A DNA stretch of 64,000 nt from Selenomonadaceae bacterium (GCA_017535925.1 JAFXTD010000043.1:20679-84678), one strand, 5' to 3'. Numbered from the stretch's first letter, positions 1-8,176 are shown. Program-made: numbers and translations. Notes: generated by a model from the sequence alone, not told the origin.

Positions 1-354
1 GTCGTGCTCTTCCCGAATGTTTTTCGCAACACTCAAAATATTTTGTTGCCGAATGAAATTGTTGTCGTCAAAGGGCGCGTCGACCTCTCGGACTCGTTGC
101 AATTTTTTGCGCAAGAAATTATTCCGGCTGAAAAATATTCGGCGGATTTTTGGTTGACGATACCCGCGCAGCTCGATAAGCCCGCGACGTTTGACGCCTT
201 GAAAAAAATTTTTGACATGCACAGAGGCTCCGCTCAAGCTTTTATGAATCGCGACGGAAAGTGGCGCAAGCTTGACAAAAAGATTTCGGACAGCCCGGCT
301 CTCCGTGACGAATTGAAAAATTTGCTCGGCGCGGAAAATGTTCGCTTGTATTAA
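1..354 (+). CDS. dnaE: DNA polymerase III alpha subunit, C-terminal fragment
   Basis: The reading frame is open at the window edge, so only the last 117 residues are visible. The segment NEIVVVKGRVDLSDSLQF followed by QEIIPAE is typical of the OB-fold near the C-terminus of replicative polymerase DnaE, and the tail LLGAENVRL is typical of its last domain. The catalytic PHP, palm and finger domains lie upstream of the window. It is followed 62 bp later by the DUF2232 gene, which has its own -10 element. Identification rests on the tail only. The alternative PolC is unlikely because PolC ends in a helix-hairpin-helix region. Confidence 0.8.
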   Translation, partial: VVLFPNVFRNTQNILLPNEIVVVKGRVDLSDSLQFFAQEIIPAEKYSADFWLTIPAQLDKPATFDALKKIFDMHRGSAQAFMNRDGKWRKLDKKISDSPALRDELKNLLGAENVRLY

Positions 355-382
355 TCAGCTTTAAAAAATCTGCGCGGTCTGA

Positions 383-388
383 TATAAT
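383..388 (+). promoter_or_regulatory. Extended -10 element for the DUF2232-gdpP operon
   Basis: TATAAT preceded by TGA (extended -10), with a poor -35 (TTTAAA at 360-365, 17-bp spacer). It lies 28 bp before the start codon and is followed by an A/T palindrome and GGAGG. Confidence 0.55.
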
Positions 389-416
389 GCCGAAAATTTT
401 ATTCGGAGGAAAATGA

Positions 417-1373
417 ATGGGAAGAAATATCACGCCGACGATTGAAGGCGGTTTGCTCGTCGCGATAACGGTAATTCTTGGGCTCGTGACGATTTACGTT
501 CCGCTTTTCGGCATGTTGGTTGAATTTTTTTGTGCGGTGCCGCTTGCAGTCTTGACAGCTCGACAAGGAGCGGGCAAAGGATTAACCGCTTTGGTCGTCA
601 CTTTTCTTTTGCTGTCGATGTTAATCAGTCCTCTGCCGGCAATCAGACTCACTTTGGGCTACGGCATTTGCGGCATTGCGTTGGGTTATTGCGTTAAGAA
701 AAATTTCGGCGCGGTAAGAATTTTTTTCACGGTAATGGTTGTCGCCTCCGCCGCGCAGGTCGTCTCGTTGGGTTTGTTGCTCGCGATAATGGACGTGAAC
801 TTTATCGAAACGCAAATCGAATTGGTGCGCGAATCCTTCAACGAATCCTTTGCATTGTATGAAAGCATGGGCATCGATAAAGCGCGAATCAGCGAGGCAA
901 AAGCTCAAGTGGAGCCCGCAATTCAAACGCTGACATTTTTAATCCCGACGCTCATGATGTTAAGTGCGCTGATAAATTCTGTGGCGGTTTGGCTCACGTC
1001 GCATTGGATTTTCCCGAAACTGCAAATGAAAATCCCAAGCCTTCCCGATTTTGCCGAATGGAAATTTCCTTCGCTGTTTTTTTATTTAGGAGTGTTCGGA
1101 GGGCTCGGTTTGTATTGGGGCTACACTCGCGGCTGGACAGAGATTTACGAAATTTCTTTGAACCTTTTAATCCTCGCAATGTTAATCGGGCTCGTGCAGG
1201 GGCTGTCGTTGCTGTCGGCGATATTCGACCGATACAAAATTTCAAAGTTCATGCGGCGAATTTTTTACGTGATTTTGTTGCTGAATATGTTCTTCCTTCA
1301 GCTCATTGCGATAACCGGCTTGGTCGATATGCTCTTTGATTATCGGAAGAAACTTTTCAAGGGAGGTGATTAA
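417..1373 (+). CDS. DUF2232 (YybS-like) integral membrane protein
   Basis: A 318-residue hydrophobic protein with about eight membrane segments; the first 110 residues are almost continuous helices, then a soluble stretch at about 135-165, then more helices. Composition and position directly before gdpP match the DUF2232/YybS family of Firmicutes, a possible ECF-like membrane fold with unknown substrate. GGAGG lies about 8 bp before the ATG. The stop codon touches the GTG of gdpP (TAAGTG), so the two are translationally coupled. The function is unknown; family assignment is fairly sure. Confidence 0.8.
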   Translation: MGRNITPTIEGGLLVAITVILGLVTIYVPLFGMLVEFFCAVPLAVLTARQGAGKGLTALVVTFLLLSMLISPLPAIRLTLGYGICGIALGYCVKKNFGAVRIFFTVMVVASAAQVVSLGLLLAIMDVNFIETQIELVRESFNESFALYESMGIDKARISEAKAQVEPAIQTLTFLIPTLMMLSALINSVAVWLTSHWIFPKLQMKIPSLPDFAEWKFPSLFFYLGVFGGLGLYWGYTRGWTEIYEISLNLLILAMLIGLVQGLSLLSAIFDRYKISKFMRRIFYVILLLNMFFLQLIAITGLVDMLFDYRKKLFKGGD

Positions 1374-3497
1374 GTGTCCAAAGATGATTCCTCGTCGAAA
1401 GTAAATTATCCGATGCCTCGAAACTTATCCGCTTGGCCGGACGCCGTCATAAATTTGGCAGTCATGTTGGTCATGGTCGGAGTCATTGCTCAATACAACA
1501 AAATTTTGGGCGCAATGGCTTTTTTGGCTTGGGCACTCTTGGTTTGGTTCGCTTTCATACGCCGCAAAGACCGCGAGAAAAAATTCAACGAATACTCCGA
1601 AAATGTCATAGGCAATTACAACGACATGATGTATTACGCCATGACGAAGCTGCCCGAAGGAATAATCGTCATAGACAACGACCGCCGCCTCCAATGGTGC
1701 AATTCGGTCATGCAGGATTTTGCCGAAGCTGTTCCTCAACAGGGCATGGACATTGAAGAATTTTGGGAAGGGCTTTTGCATGAAGATATTTTCCCGACGA
1801 CTTCCGAAGCTTCCGAAGAAAAAAATCCCATGCCGCCGGAGGGCGAATATAAAGTTGAATCTCTGCGACACAGAACTTTGGAAGACAACACGGTCGAAGA
1901 ATTTTATCGGCACTTCTTGGTTAAGTATCGTCTCTTGAAAGCCAACGAGGACTATTCGCAAATGGTTGTCCTCTTCGCGAGAGAGACCACGCCTTACGAG
2001 GATTTGAAGATTGAATACAAGTTGAGTCGGACGGCTCTTCTTTACGTTCAAATTGACAACTACGACGAGGTCACTCAAGGCTTGAACGAGGCGGAAAAAA
2101 CTTCCCTTATGCTTTCTGTCAGCGAAATTTTGGAGGAATGGGTTGCCTCTCTTGCCGGCTTCATAAGACGAGTTTCAAGCGATTTGTTTGTCGTCGTCTT
2201 GGAACGCCGGGCACTGCAAAATGCGATTGAAAAAAAATTTATCGTCTTGGACAAGGTGCGCCAACTTGTGAACAAACACCAAATGCCGGTCACGTTGTCA
2301 ATGGGAGCAGCGGTAGCCGAAAAACCTTCGGACGAACAATCAATCGGTGAGCTTGGCGCAACTGCTTTGGCGGGATTGAATTTGGCATTGGCTCGCGGCG
2401 GTGACCAAGCTGCTGTGAACATCGAAAACAAAATGCAATTCTTCGGCGGAAGAGCCAAGGCGGTCGAAAGAAATACTCGTGTCAGAGCGCGTGTCATGAG
2501 CAATGCGATTCGCGAAAACATGGAGGCGGCGGACGAAGTTTTTATTATGGGACACACCCGCGAGGATTACGACGCTTTCGGGGCAGCGGTCGGCGTTGCA
2601 CTCATGGCGAAAAATCTCAACAAGCCCGTTCACATCGTCTTGAGTAATTGGCTTGACAGCGTCGAAAAAATTGTTGACCTCCTCGAAAAGGACGAGGCTT
2701 ACAAGGATATGTTCGTCAGCGCAAGTGACGTTACCGTTTCCACCGCGCTTGAGCCGCTTTTGGTCGTCGTCGATACTTTTATTCCGAAACTCGTTGCCGC
2801 GCCCGTTTTGCTTGAGCGGATAAAAAATGTCATCGTCATTGACCACCACCGCCGCAGTGAGAACACGATTAAAAATCCCGCGATAAGTTATCTTGAGCCG
2901 GGTTCTTCTTCGACGTGCGAAATGGTCACGGAACTTTTAATGTACTTCGACGACAAAATCAGAATCGGGAAGTTGGCGGCGACTGCTCTTTATTCGGGCA
3001 TAGTCGTCGACACAAAAAATTTTTCCATTCAAGCGGGCGCGAGGACTTTCGAGGCGGCGGCTTATCTTCGTCGAAGCGGAGCAGACCCCGTTGTCGTGAA
3101 TTATCTTTTCAAATCGGATTACGATACGACGGTTTCACTTGCCAAGACGGAAGCTCAATCGGAGTATTTCGAAGGCGGGCTGGTCGTTTCTTTTATCAAA
3201 AACATTATCCCGAACGTTCAAGCCATTGCGGGTCAAGCGGCGGACAGTCTCTTGAGAGTCGAAGGCGTGCGCATGACGATTATCCTCTTCCAAATGAAAA
3301 ATGATACCGTCGGGATAAGCGCGAGGTCGGGCGGCGATTTGAACGTTCAAGTTATCATGGAGAAATTCGGCGGCGGCGGACATCAAAACGTTGCGGGCGC
3401 GCAAGTCAAAAACATTTCGTTGCCGGAGCTGAAAAAATCCGTCGTGGAGGCGGCTCGCAAATACATTGCCGAAACTGACAACGCGGCGAATAAATGA
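1374..3497 (+). CDS. gdpP: Cyclic-di-AMP phosphodiesterase GdpP (DHH-DHHA1)
   Basis: Hydrolyses c-di-AMP, a second messenger controlling cell wall, potassium and osmotic balance. Visible layout: two membrane helices (about 24-62), a PAS-like domain (about 88-190, EGIIVIDNDRRLQWCN), a degenerate GGDEF domain without the GGDEF motif (about 190-345), a DHH domain with GHTREDYDAFGA (about 390) and IDHHRR (about 488), and DHHA1 with GGGGH (about 665). At 707 residues it is slightly longer than the Bacillus protein. The usual DTH triplet appears as DTF (about 464), keeping the Asp but not the His. It starts with GTG, GGGAGG 8 bp upstream, abutting the DUF2232 stop codon. Confidence 0.93.
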   Translation: MSKDDSSSKVNYPMPRNLSAWPDAVINLAVMLVMVGVIAQYNKILGAMAFLAWALLVWFAFIRRKDREKKFNEYSENVIGNYNDMMYYAMTKLPEGIIVIDNDRRLQWCNSVMQDFAEAVPQQGMDIEEFWEGLLHEDIFPTTSEASEEKNPMPPEGEYKVESLRHRTLEDNTVEEFYRHFLVKYRLLKANEDYSQMVVLFARETTPYEDLKIEYKLSRTALLYVQIDNYDEVTQGLNEAEKTSLMLSVSEILEEWVASLAGFIRRVSSDLFVVVLERRALQNAIEKKFIVLDKVRQLVNKHQMPVTLSMGAAVAEKPSDEQSIGELGATALAGLNLALARGGDQAAVNIENKMQFFGGRAKAVERNTRVRARVMSNAIRENMEAADEVFIMGHTREDYDAFGAAVGVALMAKNLNKPVHIVLSNWLDSVEKIVDLLEKDEAYKDMFVSASDVTVSTALEPLLVVVDTFIPKLVAAPVLLERIKNVIVIDHHRRSENTIKNPAISYLEPGSSSTCEMVTELLMYFDDKIRIGKLAATALYSGIVVDTKNFSIQAGARTFEAAAYLRRSGADPVVVNYLFKSDYDTTVSLAKTEAQSEYFEGGLVVSFIKNIIPNVQAIAGQAADSLLRVEGVRMTIILFQMKNDTVGISARSGGDLNVQVIMEKFGGGGHQNVAGAQVKNISLPELKKSVVEAARKYIAETDNAANK

Positions 3498-3509
3498 GGA
3501 GGCTTTGAC

Positions 3510-3962
3510 TTGAAAAAATTTTTGTTGATAATTTTTGCGGCGTTGCTTATGACGGGTTGCGGCGAAAATTCTCAAGCGACCCCGACCGAAATCAAGGAGA
3601 CGATTCCCATGAAAAATTCTTTCACGGTTCAAGTCAACGGCAAAAATTTTTTGATAACGCCGGAAGACAATTTGACTGCCCGCGCCTTCGCCGAAATGCT
3701 TCCGCTTGAAGTCGAAATGAACGAGCTCAACGGCAACGAAAAATTTTGTTACTTGGAAAAAAATTTGCCGGGCAATCCCGTCCGCGTCAAACAAATTCAT
3801 GCGGGCGATTTAATGTTGTTCGGCTCCGATTGCCTCGTGATTTTTTATAAGGATTTTGTGACGAGCTACAGTTACACACGCTTGGGGCGAATCGACAATC
3901 CCGACGACTTGGAAAAAATTTTTGGCACAGGAAATGTCCGCGTAAGTTTCCTCAAGAATTAA
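3510..3962 (+). CDS. Lipoprotein with a cyclophilin-like fold
   Basis: 150 residues beginning with TTG, 8 bp after GGAGG. The N-terminus is a lipoprotein signal: basic MKK, a hydrophobic stretch, then LMTGC with Cys at about 17. The rest resembles the small bacterial cyclophilin-like domain (PF18050/TM1367 type): TARAFAEMLPLEVEMNEL, then a Gly/Pro-rich segment and the closing SYSYTRLGRID. Such proteins are not shown to be prolyl isomerases; the role is unknown. It lies 12 bp after gdpP, probably in the same transcript, and ends at a strong terminator. Confidence 0.65.
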   Translation: MKKFLLIIFAALLMTGCGENSQATPTEIKETIPMKNSFTVQVNGKNFLITPEDNLTARAFAEMLPLEVEMNELNGNEKFCYLEKNLPGNPVRVKQIHAGDLMLFGSDCLVIFYKDFVTSYSYTRLGRIDNPDDLEKIFGTGNVRVSFLKN

Positions 3963-3978
3963 TGCTTGCAAAAAAAAG

Positions 3979-4012
3979 AAGCCTCCGAAATTTTTTGTCG
4001 GAGGCTTTTTAA
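3979..4012. terminator. Bidirectional rho-independent terminator
   Basis: Stem GCCTCCGA/TCGGAGGC flanked by an A-run on the left and a T-run on the right. It can end both the gdpP-lipoprotein transcript and the converging HPr-like gene. Confidence 0.8.
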
Positions 4013-4049
4013 TTGGGTTTATGAGTAGGTGGGTTAAGATGATTTCACA

Positions 4050-4388
4050 TCAGCTGTTGCCGTCGGTTTCGCCCGCGATAATCTTTGAAATTTCGCGGAA
4101 AGCTTCCTCGTTGCGTTCACCCTTTATGTTGAGCACGAGGCTTTTGCCGTTTGTGATACCGAGATTGACCAGCGAGAGGATGCTCTTGTTCGTGGCGTAA
4201 TTTTTGCCTGAAGCGATACTGACAGAACAGCCGGTGTTCTCGGCTACCTTGACTATATGCGCGCTCTCTCTGAAACCGAGCACGCCTTTGGCAACCAGAA
4301 TAAAAGAAACTTCTTTTGCACGCGTCGTCGAAACTTCAGCGCACGCTGCTTCTCTATGATTATTTTTAAACTTGTATGCGCGTTTCAT
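4050..4388 (-). CDS. HPr-like protein lacking the phospho-acceptor histidine
   Basis: 112 residues, from ATG at 4388 with AAGGAG 9 bp upstream. After a 27-residue basic N-terminal extension, residues 28-105 follow the HPr fold: the helix-1 region reads GVLGFRESAHIVKVA where HPr has GLHARPAT, and NKSILSLVNLGITNGKSL matches the Ser46 helix and following strand. The catalytic His15 is replaced by Gly (about 38) while the adjacent Arg and the Ser46-type Ser (about 69) remain. It therefore cannot carry phosphate at His15 as PTS HPr does; a regulatory role like Crh is plausible but not shown. The gene stands alone behind a good sigma-A promoter. Confidence 0.75.
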   Translation of the reverse strand: MKRAYKFKNNHREAACAEVSTTRAKEVSFILVAKGVLGFRESAHIVKVAENTGCSVSIASGKNYATNKSILSLVNLGITNGKSLVLNIKGERNEEAFREISKIIAGETDGNS

Positions 4389-4442
4389 TTTGAACAACTC
4401 CTTAAACTTCCTTTGACTTCCACGCTTCCTTGCGTCGAGTGT

Positions 4443-4471
4443 ATTGTAGCAGAGTGTTCCGATTCGGGCAA
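4443..4471 (-). promoter_or_regulatory. Sigma-A promoter of the HPr-like gene
   Basis: On the minus strand TTGCCC (4466-4471), 17-bp spacer, TACAAT (4443-4448), with TGC just before the -10. It lies 55 bp from the start codon. Confidence 0.65.
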
Positions 4472-4539
4472 CGGGCATTCATTCGCGTTTCAGATTTAAA
4501 TCGGTCGTGTTTGACGGGAAATTGTTCCGATTTAGTGGT

Positions 4540-4888
4540 TAGGGGCTGTTGGTAAAATAAATCGGCGGCTCCGATTAAGCGTTTAAATTATTTTTGTTTA
4601 TTGAACCTAGGGTTTGTTGGTAAATTAAATTGTCGGCTTCGATTGGTTAATCATTAAGTTTAATTTTTTAAATCTACTTTTCTTTTGCAACGCCCAAAAG
4701 AAATTAGGAACTTAGTAAATAGGAACTGGGAACTAGTAGGGACTAGGGATAAGAAACTAGTTCCCAGTTCCCAGTTCCTAATTCCTACAAGAAAAGGGCG
4801 ATAAACCGCTGTATTTTGCATCACGCAAAATAGTCGCGGCGGCCGTCATCCATGACGACCGGGTCTTCGTTCACCGATGTAAGTAAAT
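4540..4888. repeat. Composite, decayed MITE-like element
   Basis: This fills most of the gene-free gap 4389-4939. An element end at 4540 (TAGGGGCTGTTGGTAAA) continues into sequence matching the reverse of the 18804-19022 element. It is interrupted at 4608 by a second end of the same family (TAGGGTTTGTTGGTAAATT) and at 4702-4788 by a heptamer array. The central part resumes at about 4800-4885 with the hairpins TATTTTGC/GCAAAATA and GTCATCCATGAC, which correspond in position to hairpins of the 18804 copy. No coding potential is seen. Confidence 0.6.
4702..4788. repeat. 7-bp repeat array, GGAACTG/TTAGGAA type, as an inverted pair
   Basis: Imperfect 7-bp units of the type AATTAGG, GGAACTG and GAACTAG on the left face the complementary units GTTCCCA, GTTCCTA and ATTCCTA on the right. 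The whole array can fold into a long hairpin. It sits inside the decayed MITE-like element. Confidence 0.7.
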
Positions 4889-4918
4889 TAAAAGGACACG
4901 TTCGGTTTGAACGCGTCC
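4887..4918 (-). terminator. Terminator after rplL
   Basis: A 10-bp stem GGACGCGTTC/GAACGTGTCC with a 5-nt loop, followed by TTTTAA on the minus strand, 21 bp after the rplL stop. It implies that the rplJL transcript ends here rather than running into rpoB. Confidence 0.75.
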
Positions 4919-4939
4919 GAGAAAATTTCGTAACGTTGA

Positions 4940-5314
4940 TTATTTAATTTCGACAGTTGCGCCGACTTCTTCGAGTTTGGCTTTGAGAGCTTCGGCATCG
5001 GCTTTCGAGATTTTTTCTTTGACTGGAGCGGGTGCGCCGTCGACGAGAGCTTTAGCCTCTTTGAGACCGAGACCGGTTACTTCGCGGACAACTTTGATAA
5101 CGTTAATCTTCTTGTCGCCGACAGCCGCGAGGACAACGTCAAATTCGGTTTTCTCTTCTTCGGGTTCGGCCGTCGCCGCAGGGCCTGCCGCCGCCGCAAC
5201 AGCTACGGGAGCCGCTGCAGAAACGCCGAAACGTTCTTCCATAGCTTTGACGAGTTCGCTCAATTCGAGTACCGTCATGCTTTCAATCGCTTGCATAATT
5301 TCTTCTTTAGTCAT
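4940..5314 (-). CDS. rplL: 50S ribosomal protein L7/L12
   Basis: The acidic stalk protein of the large subunit, which binds L10 as dimers and recruits translation GTPases. The 124 residues show the N-terminal dimerisation domain ([18 protein letters not shown]), an Ala/Pro hinge at about 33-50, and the C-terminal domain with KTEFDVVL and [15 protein letters not shown], all canonical. The start is ATG with a GGAGG-type site. It follows rplJ after a 71-bp gap that holds a 7-bp repeat array. No rpoB gene follows, contrary to the usual order. Confidence 0.97.
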   Translation of the reverse strand: MTKEEIMQAIESMTVLELSELVKAMEERFGVSAAAPVAVAAAAGPAATAEPEEEKTEFDVVLAAVGDKKINVIKVVREVTGLGLKEAKALVDGAPAPVKEKISKADAEALKAKLEEVGATVEIK

Positions 5315-5339
5315 TGTATTTAAACCTCCAATTTAAGGA

Positions 5340-5381
5340 CTAGGAGTTTCATTCCTAATTCCTCATTCCTAATTCCTAATT
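5340..5381. repeat. 7-bp repeat array (ATTCCTA units) between rplJ and rplL
   Basis: Four near-perfect units ATTCCTA/ATTCCTC in tandem, in the spacer of a highly expressed ribosomal operon. Confidence 0.75.
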
Positions 5382-5385
5382 AATT

Positions 5386-5946
5386 TTACGCCGCTTGTTC
5401 TTTTTCTTTCTTTTCGCGAATCGCCTCGACGACGCCGACGAAATTGCGAATGATACCCGAAAGGACACCTACGCAGTTTGCAATCGGAGCGTTCATGCTG
5501 CCCAACAACTTTGCAACAAGAACCTCGCGGCTCGGCAAATTCGCCAAAGCTTTGACGCCCTTCTCGTCGATAACTTTACCCTCGACCATGCCGACTTTGA
5601 TTTTCAAAATGCCGGGGTCTTCAAGTTTGTTTTTCTTCATGAAGTCACAGAGGACTTTCGCCGGAGCAACAGCATCTTCTGTTGAAAATGCCATAGCCGT
5701 CGTGCCTTCAAGGTGAGCGTCAAGACCTTCAATGCCCGCCTGCTTGGCAGCAATGCGCAACATCGTGTTCTTGATGACTTTATATTGGACGCCCACCGCA
5801 CGGAGTTCACGGCGCAGTTGAGTATCGGTTGCGACGTCGAGTTTGTCGTAGCTCGTCAAGACGACGCCTTTTGAACCGGTCAACCAGCCTTTAATCTCGG
5901 CGACGACCGCCTCTTTCTTGGGTGTTACCTTGCTTGTAACTGCCAT
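5386..5946 (-). CDS. rplJ: 50S ribosomal protein L10
   Basis: Base of the ribosomal stalk; binds 23S rRNA and L7/L12 dimers. The 186 residues show the usual N-terminus (KKEAVVAEIKGWLTGSKGVV), the motif YKVIKNTML, and a C-terminal helix (VEAIREKKEKEQAA) that binds L12. The start is ATG with GGGAGGTG upstream. The 144-bp leader before it looks like the L10 autoregulatory element. Order rplK-rplA-rplJ-rplL is standard. Confidence 0.97.
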   Translation of the reverse strand: MAVTSKVTPKKEAVVAEIKGWLTGSKGVVLTSYDKLDVATDTQLRRELRAVGVQYKVIKNTMLRIAAKQAGIEGLDAHLEGTTAMAFSTEDAVAPAKVLCDFMKKNKLEDPGILKIKVGMVEGKVIDEKGVKALANLPSREVLVAKLLGSMNAPIANCVGVLSGIIRNFVGVVEAIREKKEKEQAA

Positions 5947-5959
5947 AATTTCACCTCCC

Positions 5960-6085
5960 GAAGCTTAATGAAAAAATCCTTCGACCACGCAGACCGAAGG
6001 AACTTTTAATGCAAAGTTGCTTTCGACCTGAGCAAGTGCTTTAATCGGCGTGCCGAACTTGCCGTCTGCGGTCGCGATATGGATT
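5960..6085 (-). promoter_or_regulatory. L10 leader, autoregulatory mRNA element
   Basis: The untranslated stretch between rplA and rplJ contains helices such as CCTTCGGTCTGCGTGGTCGAAGG on either side of a loop and the paired CGACCGC/GCGGTCG region. Position and structure fit the Firmicute L10 leader, to which L10-L12 binds to repress its own synthesis. A covariance-model match was not run. Confidence 0.65.
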
Positions 6086-6090
6086 TAAAA

Positions 6091-6771
6091 TCAAATTTGA
6101 ATGGGAACGCCGGGACCCATTGCCGCAGCCAATGTGATTGAGCGAATGTATTGACCTTTGGCAGCCGCCGGCTTAACGCGAATCAAGGTATCGATAAGCG
6201 TCTGATAATTTTCTTTGAGCTTGTCGTCCTCGAAAGATTTTTTTCCGATCGGGCAGTGAATGTTGCCTTGCTTGTCGGTGCGGTACTCGACCTTACCTGC
6301 TTTTTGTTCGGCGATAGCCTTCGCAATGTCGGGAGTGACTGTGCCGAGTTTCGGGTTAGGCATTAAGCCGCGCGGACCGAGCAACTTACCCAAGCGACCG
6401 ATAATCCTCATCATATCGGGCGTAGCGACTGCAACATCGAAATCAAACCAACCGCCTTGAATCTTCGCCGCCAAATCAGCAGAGCCGACGTAATCCGCGC
6501 CCGCCGCTTGAGCTTCGGCAGCTTTTTCACCTTCGGCGAAGGCAAGGACTCTTTTGGTTTTGCCGATACCGTTGGGCAGGACAATCGCGCCGCGAACTTG
6601 TTGGTCAGCGTATTTGGGGTCGACGCCCAAGCGCACGTGAAGTTCAATCGTCTCGTCGAATTTAGCCGTTGCGGTTTTCTTCACGAGGGCAACAGCTTCT
6701 TCGGCGGAATAAAATTTTCCGTCTTCAATGAGAGCTTGAGCCTCGCGGAATCTTTTGCTTTGCTTTGCCAT
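6091..6771 (-). CDS. rplA: 50S ribosomal protein L1
   Basis: Forms the mobile L1 stalk at the E site and represses the L11-L1 operon. The 226 residues start with [15 protein letters not shown] at 6771 has GAGGAAA upstream and is preferred over an upstream in-frame start lacking a site. Conserved blocks include [20 protein letters not shown], the signature [20 protein letters not shown] and GTVTPDIA. It sits between rplK and rplJ as in other Firmicutes. Confidence 0.96.
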   Translation of the reverse strand: MAKQSKRFREAQALIEDGKFYSAEEAVALVKKTATAKFDETIELHVRLGVDPKYADQQVRGAIVLPNGIGKTKRVLAFAEGEKAAEAQAAGADYVGSADLAAKIQGGWFDFDVAVATPDMMRIIGRLGKLLGPRGLMPNPKLGTVTPDIAKAIAEQKAGKVEYRTDKQGNIHCPIGKKSFEDDKLKENYQTLIDTLIRVKPAAAKGQYIRSITLAAAMGPGVPIQI

Positions 6772-6821
6772 TAAAATTTCCTCCTCGCGGTACAAACGAT
6801 ATTATCTCCCGCGTCGTGTGA

Positions 6822-7247
6822 TTAAGCAACAATTTCAATGCCCATTGAGCGCGCAGTGCCTTCAATCATTCGGGTTGCCGCCTCGATTGACGCCGCATTG
6901 AGGTCTTTCATTTTCAATTCGGCAATCTCTTGAGCTTTGGCGCGGGGCAATTTGGCAACCTTGTTTTTGTTCGGTTCGCCCGAAGCCTTTTCGATACCCG
7001 CCGCTTTTTTGAGAAGGACTGCCGCCGGCGGAGTCTTGGTTATGAACGTGAAGGAGCGGTCTTCATAAACAGAAATCTCGACGGGGATAATCAAGCCTGC
7101 CTGTTGAGCGGTGCGGTCGTTGAATTCTTTGACGAACGCCATAATGTTGACGCCGGCTTGACCGAGTGCGGGGCCTACGGGCGGCGCGGGTGTTGCCTTA
7201 CCTGCGGGAACTTGCAGCTTGACGACTTTGGTAACTTTCTTTGCCAT
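6822..7247 (-). CDS. rplK: 50S ribosomal protein L11
   Basis: Binds the GTPase-associated region of 23S rRNA and is needed for stringent signalling by RelA. The 141-residue protein starts [18 protein letters not shown] at 7247, with AAGGAGGTG upstream. The proline-rich N-terminal domain ([15 protein letters not shown]) and C-terminal RNA-binding part ([13 protein letters not shown]) are intact. It is separated from nusG by a 7-bp repeat array. Confidence 0.97.
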   Translation of the reverse strand: MAKKVTKVVKLQVPAGKATPAPPVGPALGQAGVNIMAFVKEFNDRTAQQAGLIIPVEISVYEDRSFTFITKTPPAAVLLKKAAGIEKASGEPNKNKVAKLPRAKAQEIAELKMKDLNAASIEAATRMIEGTARSMGIEIVA

Positions 7248-7266
7248 AGTTACACCTCCTTTCAAA

Positions 7267-7306
7267 AGCAATGCGTAATTCGTAATGCGTAATGCGTAAT
7301 GATTTG
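7267..7306. repeat. 7-bp repeat array (GCGTAAT units) between nusG and rplK
   Basis: About five tandem units AATGCGT/AATTCGT, unrelated in sequence to the ATTCCTA array two genes away but with the same 7-bp period. Confidence 0.75.
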
Positions 7307-7334
7307 GTTTTAATTGCGCATTCCTAATTGCAGT

Positions 7335-7883
7335 TTAAATCTTTTCAACTTGACTGACATCCAAATCAACGGGCATATCCTCAACCAAAACTTTGAGGCG
7401 TTGTTTTTCTGCGTCAATGCCTTTGACGGTTGCGAGGCGGTTTTCAAAAATGCCGCCGATAATCCGAACGTTGTCGTTGACTTTGAAACCGAGAGTATCG
7501 TCTGCAACGCGCCCGTCGACAAGTTCGGTTAAAATTCTTTCAGCCTCTTCTTCGCTTAGCGGAATGGGATCTTTTTCGGAGCCGACAAAGCCGGTGACGC
7601 CTTGCGTATTGCGGACGACGAACCAAGAGTTGTTGTTGACAATCATATCGACGAGGACATAGCCGGGAAAAACTTTTTTCTTGACAATTCGTCTTCTGCC
7701 GTCTTTGAATTCGGATTCGTCACGCATCGGAACGATAACATCGAAAATCACGTCTTCGAGACCCTGCGCGGCAATCTTTGCCTCAAGGGTAGCTTTGACT
7801 CTCTTTTCGTAGCCTGAAAAAGTGTGAACGATATACCAAGCGCGTTCGGAAATGCGCTCGGATTCGGCAACTTTCTTTTCCAT
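7335..7883 (-). CDS. nusG: Transcription termination/antitermination factor NusG
   Basis: Binds RNA polymerase and couples it to Rho or the ribosome. The 182 residues hold the NGN domain (RAWYIVHTFSGYEKRVKATL, FPGYVLVDM, the VRNTQGVTGFVG motif) and a C-terminal KOW domain (GFKVNDNVRIIGG). The ATG at 7883, with AAGGACG upstream, is preferred over a longer reading frame. It lies 14 bp after secE. Confidence 0.96.
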   Translation of the reverse strand: MEKKVAESERISERAWYIVHTFSGYEKRVKATLEAKIAAQGLEDVIFDVIVPMRDESEFKDGRRRIVKKKVFPGYVLVDMIVNNNSWFVVRNTQGVTGFVGSEKDPIPLSEEEAERILTELVDGRVADDTLGFKVNDNVRIIGGIFENRLATVKGIDAEKQRLKVLVEDMPVDLDVSQVEKI

Positions 7884-7897
7884 AACAAATCGTCCTT

Positions 7898-8110
7898 TCA
7901 GCCGAGTATAATGCGAAACAACTTTGCAAAGGCGGTATCGCAAACCCAAATCAATGCACAGACGATGATAACGGCAAGCCCGACAACGCCCGTATAAGAG
8001 ACGAGCTCTTTGTTTGTCGGCCAAGAAACTTTTTTGAGCTCGGTGCGGACTTCCCTGATAAATTGGAAGACGCCTTTCTTGTCGCTCTTTTGCTCCGACA
8101 ATTCTCTCAC
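7898..8110 (-). CDS. secE: Preprotein translocase subunit SecE
   Basis: Small subunit of the SecYEG channel. It has 70 residues with a cytoplasmic amphipathic helix (FIREVRTELKKVSWPTNKEL, the family signature) and a single membrane helix (VVGLAVIIVCALIWVCDTAF). The start is GTG at 8110 with GGGAGT just upstream. Standard place between rpmG and nusG. Confidence 0.95.
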   Translation of the reverse strand: MRELSEQKSDKKGVFQFIREVRTELKKVSWPTNKELVSYTGVVGLAVIIVCALIWVCDTAFAKLFRIILG

Positions 8111-8116
8111 ACTCCC

Positions 8117-8176
8117 GATTAGCTGTTAGCTGTTAGTGGTTAGAATTCTAATCACCAATCACAAATCACTAATCAC
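8117..8176. repeat. 7-bp repeat array with central palindrome, between rpmG and secE
   Basis: Units TTAGCTG, TTAGCTG, TTAGTGG, then an AATT centre, then AATCACC, AATCACA, AATCACT, AATCACT. The two halves can pair (GTGGTTAG/CTAATCAC). Confidence 0.75.
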
